A stretch of 64,000 nt of DNA from Leptasterias polaris (GCA_037783415.1 JAZGTN010000070.1:12403342-12467341); one strand, 5' to 3'; counted from the stretch's first letter, positions 50,597 to 62,788 are shown. The notes: a model not told the origin generated them from the letters alone. Numbers and translations are program-made.

Positions 50597-52259
50597 AAGT
50601 CGAAACTAACAAGTTTTTGGGGCTTATTTTTTTCGGGGGGAGGGAGCAATCCCTTTAAAATTGTCTTATAACCATCAGACACAAGGGAACTTCCGTAAGC
50701 CCCCCCCCCCCCCCACCCCCCCCCCCCCACACACCCACACACAAACACTTTTGTGAATCTCGCTAATCGAAGACTTCTCGTTGTTCTCCTATTGTTTTGA
50801 CTTAGTTTTTTTTTTTTTTTTTTTTTTTTTGCGACGTCCCCATTGGTTTTGTACAAGAAAACGACGCGAGGACTTCCTCGCTCTGTCAAACACCCGGATC
50901 CCCTTTGTTAAGTCCTCGGTTTCAACGGTCAAACACGCCCTCACGCACCCATTTTCAAAAATGCATCCTTGTAGAGCACTCTTTTGTTTTTTCCTTTGTC
51001 CCTGCACTTAACAGTTTCCCATAAACTGTGTACACAAATTTCCTTGTGGAGCACCCCGGTCTTTAGAAATTCCATGTGGAGTCCTTTCGTTTTCCCTTAT
51101 TTGTTTTGTCCTTGGTTTCCATAAGGTACAGAGCACACGCACCCACACACACAAATTGTTTTGAACAAAACTTTTTACAATAGCGTGTACTATTTTTCCC
51201 CATCTTCCCCCTTTTTCTCGTAAGTGGGGGGTGGGGGGCGGGGAGGGGTGACGCAATTCCTATTCAAGACGTATCTGAATCTACACACACGCTTACACTA
51301 ACGCAACAATTTTTACAGTACGTTTTGAAAATAAAAAATGAAGGTCGTCGTTGATGGATTGTTTTTGTCAAAGAATCAATCCAGTGTAATTTTACTATTA
51401 TCATGCTAATTGTCTACGTCTTATAATGGAACTTAAATGTTTTTTGTTTTTTTTCTTACGGATTGACGCAGTACGCATCATTTGATTACAAACAGACTCG
51501 TGGTATTACGCATGGCTTTAAGAACAACATGCATTGGAAGGCAAAACAGAAAAAGAAGAAAAAACTACAGTAAGAATATCAGATTAAAATGTTCCTCTTG
51601 GCATTGACAGGTAGCCACCTCCAAAACAAAATAAAAAAAATAAAATAAAAAAAATAATAAATAAAAATAAAGCTCTCAACCTATCATTTATTGTTATATA
51701 AAGCTAAAATGCCTGCAACTTTTTTTTCAACACTCAATAACAATTCAAGTATATTTGGTAATCGTTTAATAGAAACAGTTTGTTTATAACTATAAACTCC
51801 TGCAACAACTTTCTGCAGTGTCAAGTTCTACTGTGTCTGACGCAACTGGGCACTTGGAGTTTTTTCCCCGGGCTACTTAAGAGCATCTGTAGTGTAACAT
51901 TTCATCACGATAGTAGAGAAGTATTTTATTTATATTTATACTTTTCTAGGGGTTGGCGGGAGTTCACCACGGACGAGTAGCTCGATTTCACTTTTAAAAA
52001 ATTTCAGCACCGTGCTCAAACACAGTGTCGATCGTTAACAGAGGGGGATGGGTGGCAGCTCTGAAACATTGCGCCCACTCTCTCCCACAAATTAGTTCGG
52101 AAAAACATGCACAAATGAATGGCTCGACACAGCAAATAGACCCCGACCCACCCCAACGAAAATTTGTCTTTGAGATTCTTGCTCCCATGCCCAATGAAAT
52201 GCTTGGCCTACGACAAAAAAGTTTGCGTAAGCGAAATGCGAAACGTGTGTAAGTATTAC

Positions 52260-52286
52260 CTTCCGATTCGAGGGTAACATCGGTTT
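52260..52286 (-). CDS. Candidate 27-bp linker exon of the LGR gene
   Basis: A possible micro-exon. On the minus strand the acceptor reads TTGGTTTTCAG and the donor GTAATA follows GGAAG. Its length is a multiple of three and it fits phase 1 on both sides, so it could sit between the LDLa exon and the LRR-cap exon without breaking frame. It would add TDVTLESE plus one split-codon residue (Glu). Relaxin receptors have an LDLa-LRR linker of a few tens of residues; without this exon the linker here is almost absent. Small size and an imperfect donor make chance occurrence quite possible. Confidence 0.3.
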
Positions 52287-54378
52287 CTGAAAACCAAGTT
52301 GTCCGATGACATTAGGGATCGCTTTGACAACCAACCCAAGCGCACAAACTTGCTCAGCAAACTTGTGCTTAGTTGATACGGGTACAACCGACGTTCATAC
52401 GATTTTCTTGTCTTGTGAATATCCCCAAACAATTTTTGCTTTGCGACAAAATGAACAGTGTAACGTGGCCGAGAAGTCTAGCGATTCAGATGGTAGTGTC
52501 ATAATAAGATTGTCCCTGTACACCACACTCAGCTGTAACTTGCTTCTCATTACTCTTTAATGCGCACCTGCAAGAGTACAGATTGGTGATAAGATTGATT
52601 AGCAATAAAGATGTTTCGCTCATTTCGCTGCCGGTGATGCATACTCCTAATGAGTTGATATGGTTTACGAGGTGCTTAAGGCCCGGTGGGGAGAAGTTCA
52701 GTATTTAACGTGAGGCGCACTGATACTTTATTTAAGAGTGCTCAATCAGTATCCCTTTTTATCAGTAACATGAACGTGGCGTCATTTGAGGCAGCCCTCG
52801 CCAAGAGGTACATATTAGTTGGGTTTGTTGTATTCATACAATCATGTGCGCATCGCGTACATGTGTGTGTGCGTTTCCATCGGCGGCAGACTGATGACGT
52901 GATGCATAGGGTGCATTATTTAAAAAGCATACTGTCCCGCTAACAGCTGTGGTAATATCATGTTTTAGTTTTCAACACATTATGTGCCTCTTGTGAAAAG
53001 AAACAGCCTGTGCAGATACCCGCAAAATAAACTGTCGCCTATTTTTGGCTCTAATGCAAGCAGATAAATGGATGCATGGTCATTCTCAAACGGACCTCAT
53101 AACAGTCTGTCTTCATTAAGGGCAACTGTTTCTCTGTGAAGGGTTTGATTATACCCGAACCTACCGGTGAGCCTGTGAAGTTATCTTGCCGCAGTATTCC
53201 AACCACATAATGACCAGCTGTACATAATTAAACTGTTATATTGACCGACTACTGTCCGCTCCATGCCATGACAAACATTGCTCTACATTTTATGGGTACG
53301 GAGCCAATATTAACTTGGCGAACGCAAAGGTTACTGACTGTTTACGTTCAAGTGATTATATTTATATCCAATAATGCTGATCCTTTCTCTGTTGGGACTA
53401 CGGGTGAGTTTGGAAATTATAGCAGAGGGATTTCCAAGTTTTTCACTTATAGTGAATCCGCAATCACCTCTCGTCATTCCATGACTAAACTGGAAGAGCT
53501 GGGTATTGACACGGTACCGTCAAACAATAATAATGTATATGCGACTATTGTTTGCCTATAATGTCTGATACACTTTAAATAGTCCCGGGCCAGAATTTAC
53601 CTGGATTCTTGTTTTCAGAGGGCCTGATTCACATTGTTTCGATGCGAAAAATTTACATCTTTACCTGTTTATGTGTGTGTTTTATTGTCATTTAGCCTTT
53701 GTGAAAGACTCTGCAAGGATCGAAACGTCAGACCATCATAACACGTCAGACCAAGAAGAAAAAAAAGTGATTTAAGATTATGGCCTCGCTGCTGGCAAAA
53801 CAATATGTAGTTGGAGAAAATTGCGATTGAAGTTGTACTTCTTTTCAAACTGCTGTTTCGGAGTCTTCGTACTATTTAATACTGCAGTTTTTAAAAACAT
53901 AAATACAACTGACTGTCTGTACTCGTACTGAACTCTCAATATGTTTTCACTCTTGCAATCATTGTAATCTAAACACTAGGCCTACGTCACTTCGCGAAAA
54001 AAAAAATTTAAAAAAATGCCGCAGAGCACTGTGTACCTACTGATGCATATTGAGACATATTTCGATAGGCCACTTCGTGAAAACATACTACACTTATAAT
54101 TGGTCCGACACTTCGTGGAAACACAAAGGTCGTACATGCAAGTACCACATATCACATGTGAAATGCACCTAGTAACGGTTTACTGTGGCGCAATCTCTGC
54201 AGCCAACCATACGAGAAAGCACACTAGGAAACTCATTTCTTAGTGATAAATGTATTTTGTTCTTATACGTGCAATACACACGCAACCAGCTCTGTGCATG
54301 TGTTGCAGTCACTTTGGGGACATTCCTTTAGTCGTTACACCTAACGGTATGCGTTCCATACACCCTTTTCCCACTTAC

Positions 54379-54525
54379 CACAATGTAGCTCATCTTCTTC
54401 CATTTCACAGTCCACGTAACTATCACAGAAGTAATGATACGGAATGCACATGACGCTGTCAAGACAGTTGTAGACTGGGGCATTCAGGGCGGCATCGGTG
54501 CAGTGCACAGAGCTGGGGGAGTCTA
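54379..54525 (-). CDS. LDLa-domain exon of a type C LGR (relaxin-receptor-like) gene
   Basis: This exon encodes one LDL-receptor class A module. Six cysteines are visible in the order HC, YNC, VMC, YFC, VDC, LHC, and the acidic calcium-cage segment CDSYVDCEMEEDELHC closes the domain. On the minus strand a pyrimidine-rich acceptor ending TTGTAG precedes it (a second AG lies 3 bases on), and a GTAAGT donor follows CATTGTG. It enters with two bases of a split codon and leaves after one base, so the module is flanked by phase-1 introns, as is usual for LDLa exons. In relaxin receptors the N-terminal LDLa is needed for activation of the receptor at the cell surface. The next exons on this strand encode an LRR cap and LRRs, which is why I place it in a type C LGR. 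No signal-peptide exon was found upstream. The domain is secure; the family follows from context. Confidence 0.85.
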
Positions 54526-54886
54526 CTACAAGAAAGAAAAAAGACACGGCAAACATAAATAAAACAAATCAAGCTACATGGTAATCTCTGTTTGCGTTGA
54601 AAAGGTTTGGTCGGGGAGTTTGCGATGTGATTACAATATTTTCGAGTGACATTTTTATTGCACATGGCAGTATGTCTGACGGAAAAATATAGCGTGACGT
54701 TACTACATTTATAAACTCTTAAAGGGACACGTTGCCTTCGGATTGGGCGCTTTGGGCTATAACAAGCGTTTGATGTGAAATGAACACGGTCGGAAAGATG
54801 TTTTAAAAGTAGAATATAATGATCCGCACAAACATTCCTCAAAACTGTGTGGTTTTCCTTTTATTCGTGAACTAACACGGTCCGCC

Positions 54887-54901
54887 ATTTATGGGAGTCA
54901 A
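54887..54901. repeat. LINE target-site duplication, left copy
   Basis: ATTTATGGGAGTCAA, identical to 56014-56028. Confidence 0.9.
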
Positions 54902-56013
54902 ATTTTGTGGTCTAATTTTACCCGGATCCACACACCCTCCACCAATGTGGAAGTACTTAAGAGTTCTCTTTGGTTTAACGATAAAATCAAGGTTGGTGGG
55001 AAGTGTATTTACTATAAACATTGGGATGATACAGGAGTCCATTTTGTATGTGATCTTATAGACGAGAACGGTAATTTTATTTTACTTGATGACTTTAAGA
55101 ATAAATTTAACGTCCATACTAACTTTTTAGAATATGGCGGGGTGTTGAGAGCAATTAAGTCGTCCTTTCGAGACGTTATGTTGGAACATACACGTATTGA
55201 TTTCCCTTTCTTACCGTTTAACATTGACACCCTTCTAAGGGACCAAAAGGGGTCGCAAAGATTGTATCAGGTTATAGTATCTTCTAAACATGTTAAAACG
55301 AAGTTTATCGATAAGTGGAACGCCAGATTGAATATTCACTTCGACTTTTCAAAATGGTCTTTAATTTTTGGCATTTCTTTTTCATGTACTGTGGATACCA
55401 AATTGAGATGGTTTCAGTTTAGATTAATTCATCGGATCCTGGGCACTAATTCATTTTTGTTTAAAATAAATAAGATGGACACGAAGAAGTGTACATTTTG
55501 TAATAATGAAGAAGAGACACTATTTCACCTTTTTTGCTCCTGTACCCACACAATGTCGTTTTGGTCCTCGGTATTTTCCTGGATTAAGGAGAAGACTAAT
55601 CTCTCAATTGCAATGGACAATGACATCTTCTTATTCGGTAGTCTATGTACTAATGCTAGGAGTAATATTGTTAATTTGATCTTGTTGATCTGTAGATTTC
55701 ATGTGTATAAAATGAAAATGAACGGGAAATGCCCATCGCTTGAAGTTTTAAAAAAAGATGTGATGAACTATTATTTGAAGGAAAAATTGATGTTTTACAT
55801 AAACGGAGTTAGCTTCAAATTTTATCAGAAATGGGACATTTTCTTGGCATTAGGCCAAGGTTAATTTTATATATATATATTTTTTTTAAGTGTAATGGAT
55901 TTAATGCATATTGGCTATTGTAAAATATGTGTATGCAAACCATGAAGAACAGCCAGTGAACAATAAATAAGAATCCCTGGGATTCAAAAAAGTTAAAAAA
56001 AAAAAAAAAAAAA
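54902..56013 (+). mobile_element. 5'-truncated Tx1/L1-like LINE with poly-A tail and target-site duplication
   Basis: The insert ends in an A-rich tail (55995-56013) and is bounded by a 15-bp direct duplication, ATTTATGGGAGTCAA, at 54887-54901 and 56014-56028. The open region 54905-55864 encodes the C-terminal part of ORF2 only. It sits in the centre of a palindromic element whose left arm starts at 54719. An intact frame and a perfect duplication point to a fairly recent insertion. Confidence 0.85.
54905..55864 (+). pseudogene. C-terminal fragment of LINE ORF2 (thumb and zinc-knuckle region)
   Basis: A 319-codon open region with no genuine start (it opens with TTG at the truncation point). 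The beginning contains WFNDKIKVGGKCIYYKHW and DLIDENGNFILLDDF, a post-RT segment typical of Tx1/L1-type ORF2. The middle has WFQFRLIHRILGTNSFLF, and CTFCNNEEETLFHLFCSC at about residues 198-215 is a C-x2-C..H-x3-C reverse-transcriptase zinc-knuckle. The catalytic RT motifs and endonuclease are absent because of 5' truncation, so it is not functional. Confidence 0.85.
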
Positions 56014-56028
56014 ATTTATGGGAGTCAA
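56014..56028. repeat. LINE target-site duplication, right copy
   Basis: ATTTATGGGAGTCAA directly after the A-rich tail. The next bases are its near-perfect inverted partner, which shows the insertion split a palindrome. Confidence 0.9.
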
Positions 56029-56349
56029 GATTTTGACTCCCATAAATGGCCGACGTGTTCCTACTAGACTTATTTCCAGTCGTAAAACGATGATCAGACT
56101 GCTGCTGTGATGTGCCGTGTCTAAGTCCTCATCCCTCCTGTCCACAATAAACATTTGGTATAAACAACACCGGTTGTTTCTCTCGGTTAGTCCCATGACA
56201 GTGTTCTTACCCTGATTGACGAGGTTTCTTCTTTTTGGACACGTCTTAAAAAAAAATTATTTTATAATTTTTTTTTGTGGCGATCCATTTTGACATAAAT
56301 AATTATGAACGGTGTAGGTGTTTACATACACGTACATACAAACCGAGCT

Positions 56350-56545
56350 ACCTGAAGCTACGCCGCGTATTCGCGGAATAACCAGCCACATATTCCGAAA
56401 ATAGAATACATGCAACACAAGGAGGTGAACAGATGAGCCATATTATACTCACCTCCCTGTACTGCATGTGTTCTATTTTTCAGAATATGCGGCTGGTTAT
56501 TCCGTAAGACGCGGCTTGCAATTTCGGGCCCAATACTGTGCTAGC
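56350..56545. repeat. Imperfect foldback element
   Basis: Left arm GCGGAATAACCAGCC..ATATTCCGAAAATAGAA..AGGAGGTGA; right arm TCACCTCCCTGTACTGCATG..TCTATTTTTCAGAATATG..GGCTGGTTATTCCG. Confidence 0.75.
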
Positions 56546-57045
56546 TTCAGATAGAGAATGGTATGTTACCCAGTGTTCATCTGATAGGTTTGCCAGGCCA
56601 CTGGCTACGGCAACAGCCTAACTACTGTTCATCGCGCATTTTGCCATTACATGGATGATGGTATTTACGGCTGGAAATACATATACGTTTCGCGGGAAAG
56701 ATGTCGAGGTGTCAGAGGCCAATGTTTTGTTTTTTTAATCACCATTCACTAATTATTACAAATTAAAGGTGTTTTATTGCAAGAACAACTCTTAATAAGG
56801 ATAAGGAACACCTCCAAACAGTAAAATTTCATGAGATTTGAGAGTATTTCTTTAAGATTAATTATTGACACAAAAATACGCACAGTAAATTACTGATGTA
56901 GAAATGTGTGAAAAGAGAGAAACAGAATGCGAAAGAAGAAGCACGGGTCGAACAAAGAAAAGGGAGACAGTTTGTGTCGGGTATAAAGGGAAGGAGCTGG
57001 TCTTACCACAATAGGATGGAAACGCCCCCCCCCCCCGCAAAAAAA

Positions 57046-57059
<14 letters not shown>

Positions 57060-57089
<30 letters not shown>
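57060..57089 (+). repeat. (TAA)n microsatellite
   Basis: Ten TAA-type units after a short TA run. Confidence 0.9.
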
Positions 57090-57090
<1 letters not shown>

Positions 57091-60000
57091 GGAAAACAAA
57101 TCAAATGTAGAATGAGGAAAACAAAGGAATTATTTTGAATGTTATGGGCTTATAAGACAAAAAGCTATCAATCATGTCAATGTTCAGACCATGGTGTTGA
57201 ATGGTCTGGGGGCGCCTCATCCACAGTTTCTCTTTACTGAGACGACGAGTCTTACTGTCTGTGGTTTCCTAGTGTAACATTGCCCCGTAAAGTCATGTCA
57301 GAAATAGAGTAGGTCTACTTTTATTTTTGTAGCTTTGTTGTTTCTGTTTTGGTTATTAGATTTGCCTTGTATGGTATTTTTTATATTTTTTGTATATTGT
57401 TAAGACAAATAATATTAATAATAAACTGAAGTGACATCCAATAGTTGGGTGTTGATTGTAAATCTAAGACAATGGAATAGTCTTTTGAGTGGAATTTTAC
57501 TCATTTAACACAACAAAGACTGAAATCTAGGCCTACTGGTGACACCGGTTTCTGAAAACGCGAAATGTGTGTTTAACGTGTGTGTGATGCGTGCTACCTT
57601 TATTTTATTACTTATCTTAATTTACGCAATTTGGTCATTAGCTACAAATCCAATTTAAAATTAACCATAAATAATCAATATAGCATGTTTTTAAACAAAC
57701 CAGCAGAGAAACAGAATGGAAGTTCATGAACGTTGTATAAAATCTTGTTACGGATCATATGGCGCCATCCATCTTATACATGCAGTGTTTCCTTTTAGGT
57801 GTCATCATAACTCAGGCGTAGCATTTTTATTACATTTTTTTTTCGCAGCACGAGCATTTTGTTCTTCCAACTCAAGTAATTGTTTTTGGATGCACAAATA
57901 ATATTTCAGCTCAGAACCAGCGAATATATCATAACCATTTATTCCAGCTAGGTGAATTGAACGGTGAAGGAGCCGAACAAGTATAATGAACGACGAGCAA
58001 GATGAAGTTTTTGAAATCAGGTGGAAACATTCAAACGTGGTGCAATTAAAAGCAGATGATTTTCAGCCTGAGTAATAGCCACGTCAAAAATATATTCTAG
58101 TGTGTACTACCCCCCCCCCCCCCCCCCCCAAAGCAACAAGCAAACATTAGTTATATACTGACACTACCATGTCTCGAAGGTAAACAAACAACAATGCAAA
58201 AACACATTTTTAAGGGGGAGGGAAAGGGGGGAAAGAGGAGGAAGAAGACAACTCTTTGAGTGTGTAAAATACATGAAGTACAAAAACAGCAAACAATGAG
58301 TAAAAAGCCATGAAATAAAATTGGAAAAAAAATATATATATAAAAATAGGTTTGAGGAGAAGAAACCTCTTCTAGTGTGTAATACAAATAACACTAAAAA
58401 ATAAATGAAATATATAAAGTATGTATAATTAATATGAAGCTTTGAAAAGAAGGGAAACCACAGAGAGAGAATAACAGAAGATTTATTTGATATATCGACA
58501 AACTCTCCAGAAAATTCCTTCTCAAATATTTGAAACATAAATTTTCATCTATTTATTCCATCCCATTGTGACAGTTAAAAGCTTTTTGTTCCAATTTACA
58601 AATAACAGTTAGTCTAGTTGAACAATACTTGTTTACACACGGATGCATGCTCAGTTACATCACTGCATGATTGGTTACTGCAACCGATGGAAAGAAACGA
58701 AACACAATCATTGTCGCTCCTAATTGAAGCCATGTTTGCATTTCCACGTTCCGTTTCGACATTGAACATTTTTAGCTTCGAAAGACGACATCACTTGATG
58801 CAAAATTTGACGTTTCTGCATGAAGTAACTGTAGAATATAAAGGTCACACTGCAATTTCACATCTTTGCAAAAACAAAAGTAGAAATGGAAAGTAGAAAT
58901 GAAAAGTTATCATCCAGCTTCCTTGAAAGAATCCTTGTCTTAAAATTTTCACGGCCTTGCCTGACAAACTTTTACAAAAATGGTGGCTTTATATCGTGCC
59001 TGAAGGACGTCTTGAACGTAAGCAACCAGAATATTGTTACTCACTTCCTCTCACGGCAGAAAAATCTCTGAGTGAAAGACACGTTGTGCTCAAAGAAAGA
59101 ATACATGGGTGAGCCTTCGCAATGTCTCTCCTTTATTCGAAAACCTGGATTCTATATTTTTATCGTGCAACCTTCGAACAGCTATTAATTACTTATTCAT
59201 GCGTAACCTTCAAGTGTGCATTAAAATATGGCTACCCTGATTCTTTGTGCAGGAGTAATTGTCATTAGTTAATGCTGTGGTTAAGTTTACATATTGCGAA
59301 AACACAAAATAAAATTAAAATTGCTTCTATAACTTACAGTTTGAAGGGCAGTCAATTGGTTATTGGACGAGTAAAGGTGAAAGTTCGATTTTCAAAAACT
59401 CACTTGCGAATGAGGAAAGTCAAAAACTCTTTACCCCTTTTGTTTAAGAGTTTACGTTTGAAACAATCACCATGATTTAGGTTAGTGTATTTATGTCTTG
59501 GGCTGTATGATCTCAACTGAGATATTGTCATGTTGATACACATCAATGCTTGCTTATTAACAGTCTTTGGATCATGTGATTTATCTTACTGACCGCTCAA
59601 CAGCAAGATTCAACGTAAGACGTAATCCCTTTCCCCAAAGGAAAGCTTAAAGAAGTAGATAAAAAATCCTGCTTATATCAACCCGTGTTTTGTTTTTTCC
59701 CAGCTGATGCACTGTTATTATTGCGAAATTGCATTACGGCGGAAGCGAAACCAACTCAAAACCAATTCTACCCGACACGTGATGCTTCTACGACAACAAA
59801 GGAGAACGAAAACAAGTTCGTATAAAAACAGTGCTCATCACACTCTACCCCAGCCTGTACTTAAAGGGTTCAACATGTTCAGTTGTATTGGATTTCAAAG
59901 TTGCCAAACAAGGCAGATGTTTGAGAAAGCCTCCGTGGTTTGTAAGATAGTTCAGGAACCGAGAGACAAGTTCAATCCAATGTGACATTCTTATGTGAAC

Positions 60001-60111
60001 TCTTGGAATGTTTTTTTAAAGTTATATATATAGATTGCTCTGTGACTATTTTACAGGAAAGGGGCGAGCAATACCTTGTTTAAAAACTCACGTTATTTTA
60101 AGGACACAAGT

Positions 60112-60195
60112 GTCAAGATCGGGACTTGAACCCACACACTGCTGGTCCGAAACACCAGAGCTTGAGTCCGGTGCTCTTATCCGCTTAGTAAATCC
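60112..60195 (-). repeat. tRNA-derived SINE head, same family
   Basis: The inverse strand carries the B box GGTTCAAGTCCC and the variable-arm text ACACCAGAGCTTGAGTC is visible on the plus strand. Only the tRNA-like head is present. Confidence 0.65.
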
Positions 60196-61339
60196 AAGAG
60201 AACATTAAACAGCACACGGATAAGAAGGGCTTACTTACTTTTTATTTTAATTGTTTTATTTTAATTATTGCTTTATTTCTTTCTTTCTTGATTTGTGAGT
60301 TTGTTTTTCTATTTATTAATATGTATCTTTATTGTATTTAGTCATTTATTTATTTAAATTGATTAATTTGTTTCCTAGATGGGTATCTTTAGGAGCTGTC
60401 AAAAGCGTTGTTGGCAGCTCTCTTTTGTCTGTAATTTGTAAGGACAACTGAAGTTGGAAAGGTTCCTTTTCATGCGTTACATTATTCTATATATATATAT
60501 TACATTAAGTGCTATTTTGAACGGGAGCATTAGTGTTGTTTTCCACGAGACCACTTTGTATTGTGTGATGGATTTAACCTTTTACGGTCGAGATGTCACA
60601 CGTAGGCCACAATCTAGCAATGCCGAAATGCTTTGGTTTCTCACCAGACAGTATCAGCTTACATTGCACCGTTCACGCCGTTTGTCTTTCTAGTTCATGT
60701 TGTCGACTCTCGCACTTGGGTTCTTCTGTTTTCGTTTGTTCTTCTCGAGTGCCGCACAATACGTGAGTGTTGTACTCTCTCTGTTACTCGTGCATCCAAT
60801 GATTTGACCCGCCACATTACAAAATTGTTATTCAGTCCGTTCACTGACACCTTGAGCTATTTCGTTTTTAGGTGTTTGGCTAACAGTCGAAAACCTATTG
60901 TTGTTGTTTTTAGGTTGTTGTTGTTGTTGTTTTTCTTCTTCTTCTTCTTTTTCTGCGTCTATTCCTGTTTTTGCTATTTCCGCAAAAAGTCAAAGATCAG
61001 ACATACCTCAAACTTGTCATATTATACCTAGACCTTTATTTATTTTCATGCTATTTAATATATTTTCAAAGTTGCTGATATTGAAGCGATTGTCTGATTG
61101 CGTTTTTGGTATTGGGTGATGTTTTATTTCCAGCTCATTTTTTTGGCGAGAACACCGTCCTACCAACCTGTCAATTAAGTGGTTCCGCTTGAGTGAAAAA
61201 CAAAGAAAGCCATTCAATGTTTTATTGTGGATTCTTGTACACCGTGCACATTCTGTTTGTACATTATTTGCGGCGTGTAAAGTAAGTGACGGTAATTGTG
61301 GGGTTCTTCAAATTGTATTTATTCGATTTGAATTTTTGA

Positions 61340-61650
61340 ACAAGCAAAATCAGGACTAAACACCATACCAAAACCTACAAGAAAACACACACAATGTCTT
61401 TTAGAACCGATCTTGGGCGCAAACGTTTTCGAATTCAATAACAAGTTCTACAGACAAACAATTGGCGTGGCAATGGGGAGTGTATGCAGTCCTGAAATAA
61501 TATGTGACATCACCCTATTCAAATATGAAAAAACTTACACTCCTAACAACCCAGTATAGTGGCCTACATGAGATACAGAGACGATGTTTCAATAATTTAC
61601 AATGGCAACACAAATAAAGCGTTTGGTTTCTTTAAAGAACATGCGTTTGT
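61340..61650 (+). pseudogene. Penelope-like element reverse-transcriptase fragment
   Basis: One frame gives FEFNNKFYRQTIGVAMGS then VCSPEIICDI; after a stop and frame change, YMRYRDDVSIIYNGNTNK. The pattern N-x-Y..Q-x-x-G-x-AMGS-x2-SP followed by R-Y-x-DD is that of Penelope-like reverse transcriptases. It is short and broken by stops at the junction. Confidence 0.65.
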
Positions 61651-61654
61651 ATCT

Positions 61655-61840
61655 CGTCGTTTCACCCCTAATGCATACACTCCCATTGCCACGCCAATTG
61701 TTTGTCTTGTAGAACTTGTTATTGAATTCGGAAACGTTTGCGCCCAAGATCGGTTCTAAAAGACATTGTGTGTGTTTTTCTTGTAGGTTTGGTATGGTGT
61801 TTAGTTCTGATTTTGCTTCTTCCAACGTGACGGCGTTCAA
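61655..61840 (-). pseudogene. Second Penelope-like RT fragment, inverted relative to the first
   Basis: On the minus strand the sequence LLEPILGANVSEFNNKFY, followed in another frame by the GVAMG region, copies the 61385-61490 part of the plus-strand fragment with few differences. The two form head-to-head arms separated by about 180 bp. Confidence 0.65.
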
Positions 61841-61864
61841 CCATAATGGCTTCCGGGAAATCCC

Positions 61865-61975
61865 AAATTATGTCGTGCGCACAAGATATTATGTCGTGCG
61901 CACGAGATAATTATGTCGTGCGCAACGAGATAATATGTCGTGCGCACGAGATAATATGTCGTACGCACGAGAGAT
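61865..61975. repeat. Palindromic minisatellite, about five units
   Basis: Units of about 21-24 bp with the core TCGTGCGCACGA, itself a palindrome, joined by GATAATATG-like spacers. Confidence 0.88.
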
Positions 61976-62779
61976 TTTTTTTATTTTTTTATTTTCATGT
62001 CCCTTTAGGGGCTCCGTAGGTTGGTCTTATTGTACGATACATGACCCTTTTTCTCCATTCCTGGTGATCGAATAATTTACCAGTAGAGAGAAATGCAACT
62101 TTCGCCGACGGCCTACCCATAAAGACCGACCTATACGCACGGTGATTACAATTCTCTCTGTGTGACCTCAATTATTTGAAGTTGTTGTCTCCGGGGCCTT
62201 TGTTATTTCACAGGTTTTCCTCTTGCACGACTAATAAGCGGTGAACTTCCTACAACGCGACCATTCCCTCGTGAAATAAACAGGATCGTTATGTTTGATA
62301 ATCAACCATATGGCATGTCATCGATTCTTGCAAGGACTGAGCAAAGTTCGTTCTTTAGTTAGACAAGGGAAACGCAATCGGTTTGCCATTGAGTCGTCGT
62401 CAGACCTCTAGTCATCAATTCCTAAGGATGGTGACACCGTTGGATTCGGTTTTCAGACGGAAGAAAAAGCTGGAGTAACATCGGAGTCCCCGGGGAGGAA
62501 ATCCTCTCTCGTAGAGAAAATGTTCCATGGTTTTCTTGAAATCGTAAGTCCGTTATCTGAAGTGTCATGTTGAAGGATACTTTGAGCGTTGGATTCATGT
62601 TGTTGAGTATACTGGATATATTACGTTTTAAGGCGTTTTCAAACTGCATGTCATTAATAACTTTTTTTTAAAGTCTGATTATAAAACTACTGACTTTTTT
62701 TACTGATCTCCAAACCTCGATATTACCAAAATACTCAGGGTTGTTACATACCATCAATAGTTTGCCCTTCATTAGAAAT

Positions 62780-62788
62780 GGGGGGAGG

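Larger units (their letters stand above)
49670..54378. other. LGR intron between the LRR-cap and LDLa exons
   Basis: It holds a full family B TTAA element (50179-50596), C and T homopolymer runs near 50700-50830, the candidate micro-exon (52260-52286), a degenerate GACCC-like repeat (53581-53625) and ACTTCGTGAAAAC words (53985-54125). Nothing recognised in 50840-52250 or 52290-53580. Confidence 0.55.
54719..56060. repeat. Family C foldback, left half and centre, split by the LINE
   Basis: It starts TTAAAGGGACACGTTGCC, continues with text matching 15524-15700 (ATAATGATCC..ACTAACACGGTCC), and has a palindromic centre that the LINE divides. After 56060 the right arm is not recognisable. Confidence 0.7.
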
